A DNA stretch of 64,000 nt. Origin: Phyto melanocephala (Eukaryota; Arthropoda; Insecta; Diptera; Rhinophoridae). The translations under genes were made by a program, and so were the position numbers. Location: positions 145,950,223-146,014,222 of the forward strand of contig OW799233.1 of assembly GCA_941918925.1 (NCBI GenBank), given 5' to 3'. Below the pieces are notes generated by a model, which worked only from the letters and a program-made list of their open reading frames with translations, was not told the origin of the DNA and made no database searches. Positions 24,075 through 35,138 of this stretch are shown piece by piece. How positions within the stretch are numbered: the first letter of the stretch is position 1; the number at the start of each line of letters is the position of its first letter.

Positions 24075-25125
24075 TTTTTGGTATCTTGATTTGTGCTGGT
24101 GCTAATAATTCTGATACGGACCATACTCAAGACATGTGGCATTCAAATTCATATCCACTTTACCGCTCAACAATAGAATTCAACAGGTTCCACAACATAA
24201 TGCCAACAATATACGCAGTCAACGTAAAAAAATGATAAGGCAGCTCCAATTCGTGACTTATGGACAATGTTTAACGCAAACTTATACCAAATGCATAAGC
24301 CTAGTGCAAATTTAACAATTGTTGAACAACTTTATTTTTATAGAGGTTGTACAAAGCTTACTCAATATATACCTTCAAAGTATGGTATTAAAATCTGGTG
24401 GATTGTCGATGCTGAAAACGCCTATCCTTTGCAGGGTATATTTTACAGTGGCAAAAATAAAGATACCTGTGAAAAAAAATCAAAAGGAAAGAGTTGTTAA
24501 ATAATTAGCGTCGCCTTGCCGTAGAAGTGGAAGAAATACCTGCATGTACATATTTTTTTACTTGTCTGCCAATAGCAAAGTACGTATCGTCATGAAATCT
24601 TACCATTACCAAATTTGTATTAAAAGTACAAAAGTGGAGTTGACACTATGGATCAAATGGTTAGAAGATACACAAGTGAGCGCTGAAGTTTGAGGTAGCA
24701 AGTGACATTATTTTGCAAAACATTAGATATTACTTCAATAGCATCATACAGCGTTTACTGTGAAAATAATAAAATGATTCCGAAGAAAAAAACTAAGGGA
24801 CGCTGTTATGCGTAAGCTATCTAAAGAACTTGCTAAGTCTATGATTGAAGCACGAATGACAAATGCCTAAGTTATGTGTAATTATACAACCAAAATTGCC
24901 ATAGAAAGCATTTTGAGTTGCCAAGTATAACCCATTGCAGAGGGTTCTAATAAATTTGAAAAGCTAGATAAAACAGGAGGAAAAAAAGTAACGGGATCTT
25001 GTCACGTGTTCTAAAAGCAAATAGAAAAAAGAAGACGCAAAACTCGGAAAAGCTGCGCTGAGTGTGGACGACCAATTTGTGCTGAACACTCTGAAGGCGT
25101 TGTTAAATGTACAGAATGTAAATAT
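24075..25125 (+). pseudogene. Broken piggyBac-like transposase
   Basis: Pieces in order on the + strand are FGILICAGANNSDTDHTQDM; a middle part with KYGIKIWWIVDAENAYPLQG including the first catalytic Asp; then MRKLSKELAKSMIEARMTNA; and a C-terminal cysteine-rich end, RKTRKSCAECGRPICAEHS. Stops and frame changes separate them, and the region around the second and third aspartates is lost or unrecognisable. The well-preserved cysteine-rich end makes the family call firm. Confidence 0.85.
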
Positions 25126-27419
25126 TATATAAAAATATTTTTTTAAATGAATAACATTTTAATTATTCACTTAAATTTTTTAATAGTTCTTGATCCCTAT
25201 TTCCCATACAATTTGTATGAGGTACCGGGTGCGCATGTTGCGATCGTTAAAATTTCAGCAAATTTTTTTTTATATAAACAGAGCAAAAAATTAAACCTTG
25301 AATCTTAATTAGCTTTATTTTAAGTTAAATTACGACGACCCAGAAGCTTGTTTAAAAATTCAATTGTTAATACATTATTTTTATTTAAATAAAGCCAGGT
25401 GGGTGTCCCCGTACCCCTGTATTAACACAAGGGTTATATATGAAAAAATGTACAAAACATATAAAAAATGCTTCGAAAACTTTCACACTGGAAAACTGAA
25501 CGAAAGTCTCTTGCTCAACTATTGTATTTGTTGCTAAAAGACATAAGAAAGAAATTACTCATATTTGAATACAGATTTGCTTGTGTCGTCAACTTGTTTT
25601 GTTTCTATTTTTAATTTTATTTGCAAGATTTTGCATTGGTTTTAAGTAATATTTTCTTTAAAATGTAAAAAGCGAATACCACACCAAATAATTTTAGAAA
25701 ATATAATATATTATTATGAATTCCTGTTTATATCAGTGTTTGCAAAATATGTAATTGAGTTTCTATATTTCTGCGGTAAGAGAAAAAACTGTTTCAAGTC
25801 AGATTTCGATGTTTTTTTAAAAACAGTTTTAAAAATTTTAGTATAAAAATTTTATTTCTTTGTATAGGGAAAAATATATGGATTTAAGTAAATCGTAGCT
25901 AAAGGATAACACAGAGTTTTCATGAAAATTAAAAAACATCGAAAGTATTTGTAATACTTTGTAAACGTGCTTTAAATTTTAAAATTATAATACCATTATT
26001 TAATTAAGTTTTGTTTAAGTCGACTTGAGCTTTGTTTATCCATCGTAAATTTTTGCGTGACATACCTTTGTACCCTTGTGTATTTCTATGAAATTATAAA
26101 AGTATACACACGTTTTCATGGTGTTTAAAATGCATTTGTGAAATTAATTACCTCAATATATATGATTGATATGCTTTCGCTCCTTAGCAAATAGTTATTC
26201 TTTAGAAATAATATTTTGTTTATTTTCTGTTATTGAGATTCACCTTTCTATCAAATTCTTCAGTTTTATATGACGTCTGACATACATGTGTATATATCTC
26301 TAACATTTTATGTATTAATTTGTATAAATGCTTAAAAATACTACATACATCTTAATCTTAAATTAAAATATAATTAAAATTTATGGCCACCGTACTAGTT
26401 TTAATTAAATATCACAGCGATTTATTGTAATAATAAGACTCCCATCATTCCTATGTAGAACCACAAAATGGTATATAATATGAAGTTAACAAAAAACTTA
26501 TAGAAAACATAATAAGAGTGTAATTAAGTAATTTGAAAATATTGAAATTAAAAAAATTCACCTCCCAGCCACGTATGTGAACTCATAAACATTTACGCTC
26601 ATCCACTCATATAGTTGCTAATTATTTTTTGTCTTCATATAAATAAATACATACAAGAATACTACATACATTTATACATACAGAAAACACACACACATAT
26701 ACACATGTATATGTAAATATATATTATTGTATTTGCATTTTAATAATTATGATAAAATTAAAAATTCATAAGGATAATTGAATTGATATTCATGGTGCTA
26801 TAATTATTTATGGTTTATTAGCGATAATTGGCATAAATAGCAGCGGATATAAAATATTTTTATGTATGTCTGTACAAAACTCTTTGTCGATTTTTTATAA
26901 TACTACTATGATTTACTGCATAACTACATACTCATACTCATTGGTTTATAAAATAATAATGTATATTTATTCTTTTGTGAAAGCGTATACATACACTAGA
27001 TATAGTTTGTGTAATTAAATGAACTTTTACATTTTTTGAATATACACATAGATAAATATCAATATACAAATACATATGTATGTATGTGAGCGAATATAGC
27101 GACATTTATTGAACACTTACTCTTGCACACAAAGACAGTTATAAATGTATATAAAAGTTTTATATCAAATATATAACATTCGTTATTATTTTTATCATTG
27201 TTGTTATTGCATTATTATTGTAATGGACAACAGACAGGAAGGAAATGTCAGCCATCATTATTATTTAATACAATCACAATAAATATAATACATTTTCATT
27301 ATAATTGAAGATACGGTCATTACAATAAACATTTATTAGAAAAATGTATGTATGTAATGATATAAAGGATGTCAAGATTTGAAGTATCATTTAAATTTCA
27401 ATAAAAATGGCTTTTTGGT

Positions 27420-27845
27420 AAGTTATTAAAAACATTTTTATTTCGGGGTTTTACAAATAGGTTGCCGTTTAAGTGACCTCCACTACTGTATCACGATTAT
27501 CAATAAACTGTTATCAATGGTTAACAACTGCTCGGTAATATTTTTTTCTTTTTTAAATCCTCAGGTAATATTGCTATGGACTTTCTATTTCGAAAAACCT
27601 CACAAAAACATATTCTGAAGATACCAAATTGCACAATATCGGTGGTTAACTCATTTGTGTCTTACAGGAAATAGTGATATTTTTGACTTTTCCTTTCAAA
27701 AGTTCCATTATTTCTCTTTATATCTGGCACCTTGTTGAAAACACATATTTTCTACGTTTAAATCATCAATTGTCCAGCAAAAAAACCTTTTGATCATCTC
27801 CCTGATGCGATTTCCAATTTAAAATGATGCCTTAAATTAAAGAAA
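27420..27845 (-). pseudogene. Mariner-type transposase remnant
   Basis: On the minus strand, fragments include DDLNVENMCFQQGARY (around the second catalytic Asp, now changed to Gly in FQQDGA), CAIWYLQNMFLWGFSKSKV (decayed from the CDLTPCDFFLWGFLKSKV type of motif; the FLWGF core remains but the preceding part is shifted) and a C-terminal IDNSLLIIVIQ. Many stops interrupt it. Only the C-terminal half is present. Confidence 0.6.
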
Positions 27846-28109
27846 AGATAACAATGACATAAGAATATGTTCATATAAATAGAGGTTTGCTCAAGCATGA
27901 CAAAATAAAATTTTCACACGATTATTTTGAGTTTTTCATTTGATGATACAGAAGTCAGGAAGTATGAATTAAGGGCGCCAAACATATTTGAACAGTTTCA
28001 GATTTATGAGCATTATATTCAGCTGTGCCTAATTATATATGTATTTAAATTTATTATTTGTTTATTAACAGTAATCGCTTCTTAAAAATTTTTTTATTCT
28101 TTATTCTTT

Positions 28110-28330
28110 TTTTATACCTCACCCGGGTCCAAGCGATGTCGGGGGTCTTCAAAAAGTTTCAACATACACACGGATAGACGGACTAACGGATAGACTGACA
28201 GAGCTTAATCGACTTCCCTATTCATAAGCTTTCGGAAAATATATACTTTATGGGTTCGGAAATGAAAATTGTAGAAATTTCACACGGAATGACAAACCTA
28301 TATATACCCTTTTTCACTATGTGAAGGGTA
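28110..28330 (-). mobile_element. Helentron-like repeat, end fragment
   Basis: It runs from tatacctcacccgggtccaagcgatgtcggggg to ccctttttcactatgtgaagggta. It repeats the right-hand third of the copy at 686-1536, in the same orientation. The hairpin end is absent. Confidence 0.6.
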
Positions 28331-30599
28331 AAAAGACAGATGCAATAACATATGGATCACAAAAGTGACATGACACATGTTAAGTACATCCCATGTAAAA
28401 GCAGCTTTAGTTGTCAATTGAAAATGTTTTGCATTGGTTTTAGTAATATATAATTATATAAGTAAACATGGTTCATTTTATGTGAAATACTGAGCTCTTG
28501 TTGTTTTAGATATTTAAATATTGTAAAAATTTGTCCAGCAAATTCTTCACTTATATCTTTGAAACCGTTGATAAGATACAGAAATAATGTTAATATAACT
28601 TTAAAGGAAGCTTATTTATTTTTATATAAAAGCACATTTCAAAAACTAAAGCCAATACAAAACACAGATGAATATTTAAATTACTATGTAGTATGTGTGT
28701 ATTAACTTTTGTTTGGTATACTATGAATGGGAAAATGTAAAACTTGCTTTTATTAATAAAAAAAATTTGTTGTCAATCATGACTTTAAATGAAAAGTCTT
28801 ATTAAAAGTAAAAAAAAGTTTACAAAACTGTTTAGCCCTTCTAGATTTTTTTAAAAATTATGACTTTATGACAATACCGTTCTTAGGATAGCTTGTTAAT
28901 TAACCTAGTTTTTATCTAATTTACATTTGAAAAAGAATAGTTGTCAAATATTTTCTAAAACTTTCTCTTCTAAAACAAGTACTGTAATTTCACACATAAC
29001 TTCTTAAATATTGCGGTTAGCTAGCACAAAAAATACTTTTTACATACAATTCTCCTGAAGTATTTTGTTAGTAGAAAAAAACTTAATATTCCTTAACCAT
29101 ACTTTTCTCAGTTCTATAATTTAATAATTTAAGGGCAAATGATTAATTGTTATGTTGCAATCATTATTGGAGATAAAAAAAAATTTACTTTTAAACAACT
29201 ATTTAAAAAATACATCTTGTTGTTTTACAACTGCTATCAACATACATTTTCTCACTTTTCTTGTCAGCACTTTATCCAGACAGTGTGTACTGTCATTGTT
29301 GACGGTAGAACATCATAAGTTTGCATACACACATATACAGAGACGCTGAAATATACAATCATTCACATAATTCATTCCTGCTTTTTATACCTTATACAAT
29401 ATATAACTATTGTTGTTGTTGTTGTCTGCTGACGATATCTGAAGCGTAAAGTTTTCCTTATGACTCAGTTGAGTGTTGATATATTCAAAACAAATTTTCA
29501 AGTTAAACGCATGAGAGAACCGGAAGAAATATTAAATACATACAGTAAATAATATAAAAACATCATAAAAGAAAGCCAACAGATTATTTATAATATATGT
29601 AAATGAGTACTAAATATAAATATAATTTATGTAATTAGTTATAACATGTTACAACTATTAATTAGTACAAAATATATGGCAGATGGACTCTTCTGGAACT
29701 ATTTATGATTAAAAGCAATATTTATTTACTCCACTGTACAATAAGTTTTTACTTTTTCTACAAAAGTAATATTTGCTTAAATTGTATACGCAAATATTAA
29801 ATTTGATATTCGCATGTGTTTAAGCTGTATGTGTGTGTCTTATATTTGTTTATGTATGTATTTTGTCTTGCTGCTTGGTATTCATTCAATTGAAACTTAA
29901 AAACTCTTCAAATATTTTTTTAATAAATTTCTAAACAATATGTTTTTTTTCCTGGTATTCTTATTTTTCCTAGTGAAATGATAAAGTGTGAAAAAAACCT
30001 GAATACTACATACTAGCGGAAGCACTTGTGAATATAATTTTTTATTTATTTTTTTTATTATTATTCATATAATAAGTTGTTGGAGGTGGGAAGAAGGGAA
30101 GTCATATAGAAAAAGAGGAAACAGTATTTGCATTGTTGTTCTCTTTTATTATTTTTATTATAAGGATACATATTTTGAACATATGATCCTTCCAATGTAT
30201 TTTATTATGAAATGTTTATAACTGAATGTATATGTGTTTATTCTTTATATTTTTCAACGGAAACTCATTCTTAAGTGTGTGTGTCTGTTAGGTTGTGTGA
30301 AAAAAAAATGATTGTAATAATAAAAGTATGGCAAAAATAAAATTTTTTTTTTTTAATTCAATTGTTTAGAAAAAATATGAATAAATTCTGTTTTTATTTC
30401 ACTCATAGTCGTATTTTTTTTTTGCTTCCTTTAAAGGAAATAATGTTTCCTAAGACAGGATATATATAAAGAAAAATGAAAAAAATATTTATTAAAGTAT
30501 ATCACAATAATAAAATTATATATAAGCTTATATAACCTACAAATACTTAACCTAAATATATATTTAATAATAAGCATTCCCTTTTACGTCCACTTGCAG

Positions 30600-30842
30600 A
30601 TGCTCCAGTTTGTAGCACAAATGCTGTGATTGTTATTGGCGCTTCTTTGGAAGAGGCGGTACCCATACCCTGTCGAGTTAATTCTGATCCACCCGAAATT
30701 GACTTTGAATGGACCTTCTCTAGTAGTGGTGAACATTTTGAAGTACCTTCTGGTCATTATGCCACAATACAAGAGGCCACTACAACCGGTGATATACATC
30801 GTACTATTGTTGAGTCCAATGACACTCATTTTGAAACTTATG
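30600..30842 (+). CDS. Side-like protein, exon encoding first part of the next Ig domain
   Basis: The exon follows cacttgcag, completes a Tyr codon (T|AT) and ends with a lone G before gtaaat (phase 1). It encodes 80 complete residues beginning APVCSTNAVIVIGASLEEAV. The cysteine of VPIPCRVNSDPPEIDFEW and the tryptophan that ends it are the core B-strand Cys and C-strand Trp of an Ig domain. A long acidic/Gly-Ser loop (SSSGEHFEVPSG) follows. It is completed by the exon at 30979 after a 136-bp intron. Confidence 0.93.
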
Positions 30843-30978
30843 GTAAATTAATATTAAACTTTTTTTCCTCGTCTTGCTTTATTTTATGCTTTAAAGTCAA
30901 GTAGAAAAATCTTTTATACAATTATAAATTTTTCTATTTTTTCTTTTCTATTTCATGCTTTTTTTTGTTTCGTTATAG

Positions 30979-31104
30979 TAGAGACTGTTAGTGAATTGAT
31001 TTATACACCAAAAGGCGAAAGAGATTATGGTACATTGGCTTGTTGGGGTAGAAATTCAATTGGCAAACAATCAGAACCATGTTTATTTCAAGTTGTACCA
31101 GCTG
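30979..31104 (+). CDS. Side-like protein, exon encoding end of the second Ig domain
   Basis: The exon follows cgttatag, completes a Val codon (G|TA) and ends with a lone G before gtaagt. It encodes VETVSELIYTPKGERDYG, then TLACWGRNSIGKQSEPCLFQ and VVPA. The ACWG cysteine closes the Ig disulfide. NSIGKQSEPC is the usual G-strand and the exit into the FN3 domain. The next exon supplies CA to give VVPAAKPGALRNC. Confidence 0.93.
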
Positions 31105-31860
31105 GTAAGTTTCTAAAAATGTGAGAAAAATATTTTATTTTCTTATGTCCACAAAGCATACAAGTGTTTTAGCTTTAAATAACATTTAAAAACTGAACAT
31201 GCTTCCTAAGAATATTATTTGGAATATTTTAAATTTATTGTGATATTTTAATTAATTTTAATTGGCAAAACTAAAGACTTTTTGTTGTTTTTGGTAGTTG
31301 CAATTATTTACACAAACTCATACACTTGCATTTTGTATGAACAAATTAAATAAAATTATTAAAATGAGGCAAATAATTTTGTTTCAATTTAAAAAGCTTT
31401 AAATCTATGATTTAAACAATAAATTTGTTAAATATAAAAAGAAATTTAAGTTCTTGTAAATAATAACTGCGTGTTGATTAAAAATTTTCTGAAAATAATA
31501 AAATTTCTCTTTATAATGCAATATTTATATCTATTAAAGAATAAAATTTTTCAAAAATCATAAAATATATTGAAGTGAATGATTTGAAAATTTTAAGATA
31601 AAAAATTTATTTTTAACCATCGTCGAACTGAAGAATTTTACAACGCTAAATGACGAAATGGTTTCAATTGTACCTTCATACATTTATTACTACCTATGTA
31701 TATAACTTTTTCATTCTAAAACTCAAACATTAACAACGTATGACAAGAAAGTCAAGCATAAACTGCATAAAACCTATTTAGTGAACACTCAATGCAGACT
31801 ACAACTGGTATATAAAATATCTATAAAAAGTCTGAACCCTTAATATTTAGAAAATTTATC

Positions 31861-31985
31861 TTAAGGGCCGTATTCATAAAAAATATTTTACGTTTATTAA
31901 AGGCTTATTTGGCAGGTGTTGTAGAGAAATTTGTCAAATAAGCCTTCAATAAATCTAAAATATTTTTTATGAATACGGCTCTTAA
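31861..31985. mobile_element. 125-bp foldback element (MITE-like)
   Basis: Two arms of about 54 bases, beginning TTAAGGGCCGTATTCATAAA and ending TTTATGAATACGGCTCTTAA, are near-perfect inverted copies around a 17-base loop. It has no coding capacity. It lies within a transcribed intron, so the RNA would form a long hairpin. It is most likely a small foldback transposon, with TTAA or TTA at its ends. Confidence 0.65.
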
Positions 31986-32059
31986 TCTTTATATAATAAA
32001 CAACATATTTTAAAAAAATTATATAACAAAAAACTATTTTTGTATAATTATTCAAATAT

Positions 32060-33056
32060 TTTTATACCCCTTTGTCATTCCGTTTGTAATTTCTATAATT
32101 TTCATTTCCGATTACATAAAGTATATATTTTCTTAAGACTTATGAAAAGTGGAGTCGATTAAGCCCTGACCGTCTGTCCGTCTGTCAGTGTGTTGGCTTA
32201 AATCAACTTTTAGAAACAACCACATTTTCCTCAGATCTGTGTATGGTATCAATCTTTTGAAAATATCCGGCAATGAATCGCTATTGAAATTCAACACAAT
32301 CGCCCAATAACTTTCTGAAATATGAGCAAATAAACACGACTACCTCTGTTTTTTCCTATATTTTTACCACCAAAATTAAAATTGTTCAGCCATACAATAA
32401 TTTATAGGTACCTTTGTTACTAGTTTTAGATATAACATGCCTCTAGAGATATTCATGAAAAATTTTGGATAAATCGGGATCTTATCGGTAAAGTTATAGG
32501 CAAAAAAATTTTTTTTTAAATATATATTCTAAAAACTTACAAACGAAAATCAATTTTTTTCAGCTTCTAGACAACCGAGAGAGTCAATATTGGATTGAAA
32601 GGACTTGATTAGCACAATAAAAACATCATAAAAATTTTTAAATTTATGTTGGCCGCCACTACAAAATGGCGGACAATAAATTTATATATGAGCCAAATCT
32701 GGTATTTTAAAATGTAACTTCTTGAACCCCCTCAATATTGACATCAAATTAAAGGGCATGACCGTCAGAATACAGTAAATTATTCTAAAATGTAAATTAA
32801 AGATGGCATCTAAAACAAAATGGCGGATACATTTTTTTTAACTCCATCAATATGGGTATCAAATTAAAGGGCTTGACTAGTTGAATACACTTAACTACGT
32901 AAAAATGCAAAACCGAGGTTGCCGTCGGAAATAATAAAGAAAAAAGTGGTATATCATAAAATATAAGTTAAGCTACGATGTGAAATTATACCTATGTACA
33001 TGATGGTGAAGAGAATTGTCAGATTCGGCACTGCCGAATATAACACTCTTACTTGT
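32060..33056 (+). mobile_element. Helentron-like repeat, full copy with 3' hairpin
   Basis: It starts tttttatacccctttgtcattccgtttg and ends gtcagATTCGGCACTGCCGAATataacactcttacttgtt. The body matches the relics at 40515, 45630, 46440 and 56760: gtctgtccgtctgtc, a gggcttgac block and aaaatggcgga. It belongs to the same hairpin-ended superfamily as the 21784 copy but to a different subfamily. Confidence 0.6.
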
Positions 33057-35138
33057 TTTTATATAAAAATAGTTTTTATTATGAAAAGTTATAAATGTTA
33101 AAGAAATTAATGTTGGATTAAGCATTTGACAACTTTCGAAAAAAAAGGGTTTTGAAAGAGATGTAAAAAATTTTTTATAAGTACTGATGGATATTTTTTA
33201 TGTCGATATATGGATATATAATTTTGATGTTTTTATATAATTTAAAACAATTTTCTAACTTCTTAGTTGGATTTTTCATGCAATTTTATTTTGATTTTGG
33301 CTCCATTAATTAATCTACTTAATATTAATATTCAAGTTATGATATCCCCGCATATATCCCTATCTTTTAGTTTAACCCTGCAAATTGCTCTCACATAAAA
33401 TGACCAAACCAGCAATAATACTTTAAACAAACAACAAAGTAAGAAAAAGCCCATCTAAAAAGCACTTATACAAAAAAACATCAAAGAGGTCTTTTCACAA
33501 TGATCTAAAAAAATACCTAAATATGTTCTTAACTAAAGTCATTCGCAGACTTGGTGGCGAGAACCAGAATGATTTTATCTGTAGATTCTAACGGTTACTT
33601 ATTATTAATGAAATTTTTATTTATATATAATTTTTATATATAATAATTATATATAATTTTTATTTATATTTTTGAAATGTGGCTAAGCACATCATCAGAG
33701 AACGAAATTTTTGTTTTAAAATAATCTATAAACCTGAAAAGTGGTTCTTACAAGCATTTTTTTATACACTTTTAAGTGTACATGGCACCTTCCATAGAAC
33801 CGTTTTTTTGCCTATTTAGAAAACTGTAATACCTAAATTCTTTAAATTCATGTAGAGTTTAATACAACTTGTATAGTTGATCTCAAGGTGATCAGTAGAC
33901 ATGTCACCTACAATTTACATACATATAATATAAATTTTATTAAATATCTACAAAGCTGCAACGTCTATAATCTTAAAAATTTGTGTGTTTTAGTTTTGCT
34001 TTATATGTCTAGTATAAAATATTCCAGTAAAAAATCAGTACGGTTGGACCAATGGAAATATTGCGATTAAATAAATAAATTATATAACACATTTTACAAA
34101 CTAAAAATTTCACAGTTTTTAATCCTTGTATTAGACATTTAATAAAAATTTTAAAATTCATTTAAATAACTCGATAGGTTTGAATAAGGGCGCGTGGCAT
34201 CTACCGTACAAAAACAAAATATTAAATTGCATATCTTCAAAACTATAATTGTTATATGCTTTTAATATCGTGTGATTTTTGCTGCTAGATATTTCCTTTT
34301 TCCGGCGCAAAATCGATAGTACTTTCAATAGTAAAAAACACACTTAATTCTTTTTCTGAAAAACTTTACTGTTTATTTTGTTTAAGCTAATTACGAACTT
34401 CTTTTGATAAAAATTTTCTAATAAGATCCAAAAATGGTAGGAATCGCAAAAGGGGTAGTAACAGTGTCATACGAATTATTTTATAAATACTATTTATGAC
34501 ATTTTTTACTTACTTAACAATGGGTGGCATTTGATATTAAAATCTATTTTCTATAGATTTTGTTCGAGACACCAAAGCGGTTCGGGTTCTGCTAGTTTCT
34601 TAACAAAAAAAGAGCTCCTTTTCCGTGTCTTTGAGATTTTCTAAATTACATACCTACTATATAAGTGAATTTGACAACAAAAGTTCCATAAAGTAAGGAA
34701 TAGAAAATATATATATAACCATTTTGATATACACACCGAAATGAAAGTATAAAATTTTATTTACAAATAATAAATACTATTAAAATGTTAATCTGTTCTA
34801 AAGCACATTTATAATACCCATTCCAATCGCTGAAAACATGACACCCGAATACTAAGTAAAATCACAAAATCCAATTCCGAACAAATTTGTAAAGTAAAAT
34901 CGCAATTTCTATGTGTTTTTAAACAAATTGAGTTAATACTAATAAAAATACATTTACAGAGGAAACAAACCAATACACAAAACACGCACATTACGAGCTG
35001 TTATAAATAAAATTAAATAAAAATAAAATCAAAATTATAAATAATGATAATGTTTATATCTATTTTTTGTTTCTTTCTCTCCCTACAAACACACATCCAC
35101 AAAATCAAATCGTTTGAATGAATTGAAAAAAAATGTAG

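Larger units (their letters stand above)
21652..25435 (+). mobile_element. piggyBac-like element split by nested insertions
   Basis: A TTAA (21648-21651) is followed by AACCCAACTTTATCC and then gtacccgggtaccc, the same layout as the 5' end of the element at 12232-14275. At the far end gtgtccccgtacccc is followed by cacaagggtt. Between these, 21784-23963 is a helentron-like repeat, and a broken piggyBac transposase follows at once. The simplest reading is one piggyBac-like element of about 1.6 kb into which the helentron inserted. The right target site is degraded, so the 3' boundary is uncertain. Confidence 0.5.
17117..30599 (+). other. Large intron (13.5 kb) filled with mobile elements
   Basis: It starts gtaagt and ends cacttgcag, phase 1. 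It contains a decayed mariner (17672), a tandem-unit repeat (20802), the piggyBac/helentron/mariner nest (21652-25435), a second mariner relic (27420) and a helentron-like fragment (28110). The stretches 18571-20370, 25436-27400 and 28331-30599 show only AT-rich sequence with short microsatellite patches such as tatgtatgta. Confidence 0.85.
31105..35138 (+). other. Intron before the giant exon (4.0 kb)
   Basis: It starts gtaagt and ends aaaaaaatgtag, phase 1. It contains a 125-bp foldback (31861) and a helentron-like repeat (32060-33056). The remaining parts 31106-31860 and 33057-35138 are AT-rich with no recognisable element. The acceptor has a weak, A-rich tract just before the AG, so splicing here may be inefficient or may depend on an upstream branch region. 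Confidence 0.8.
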
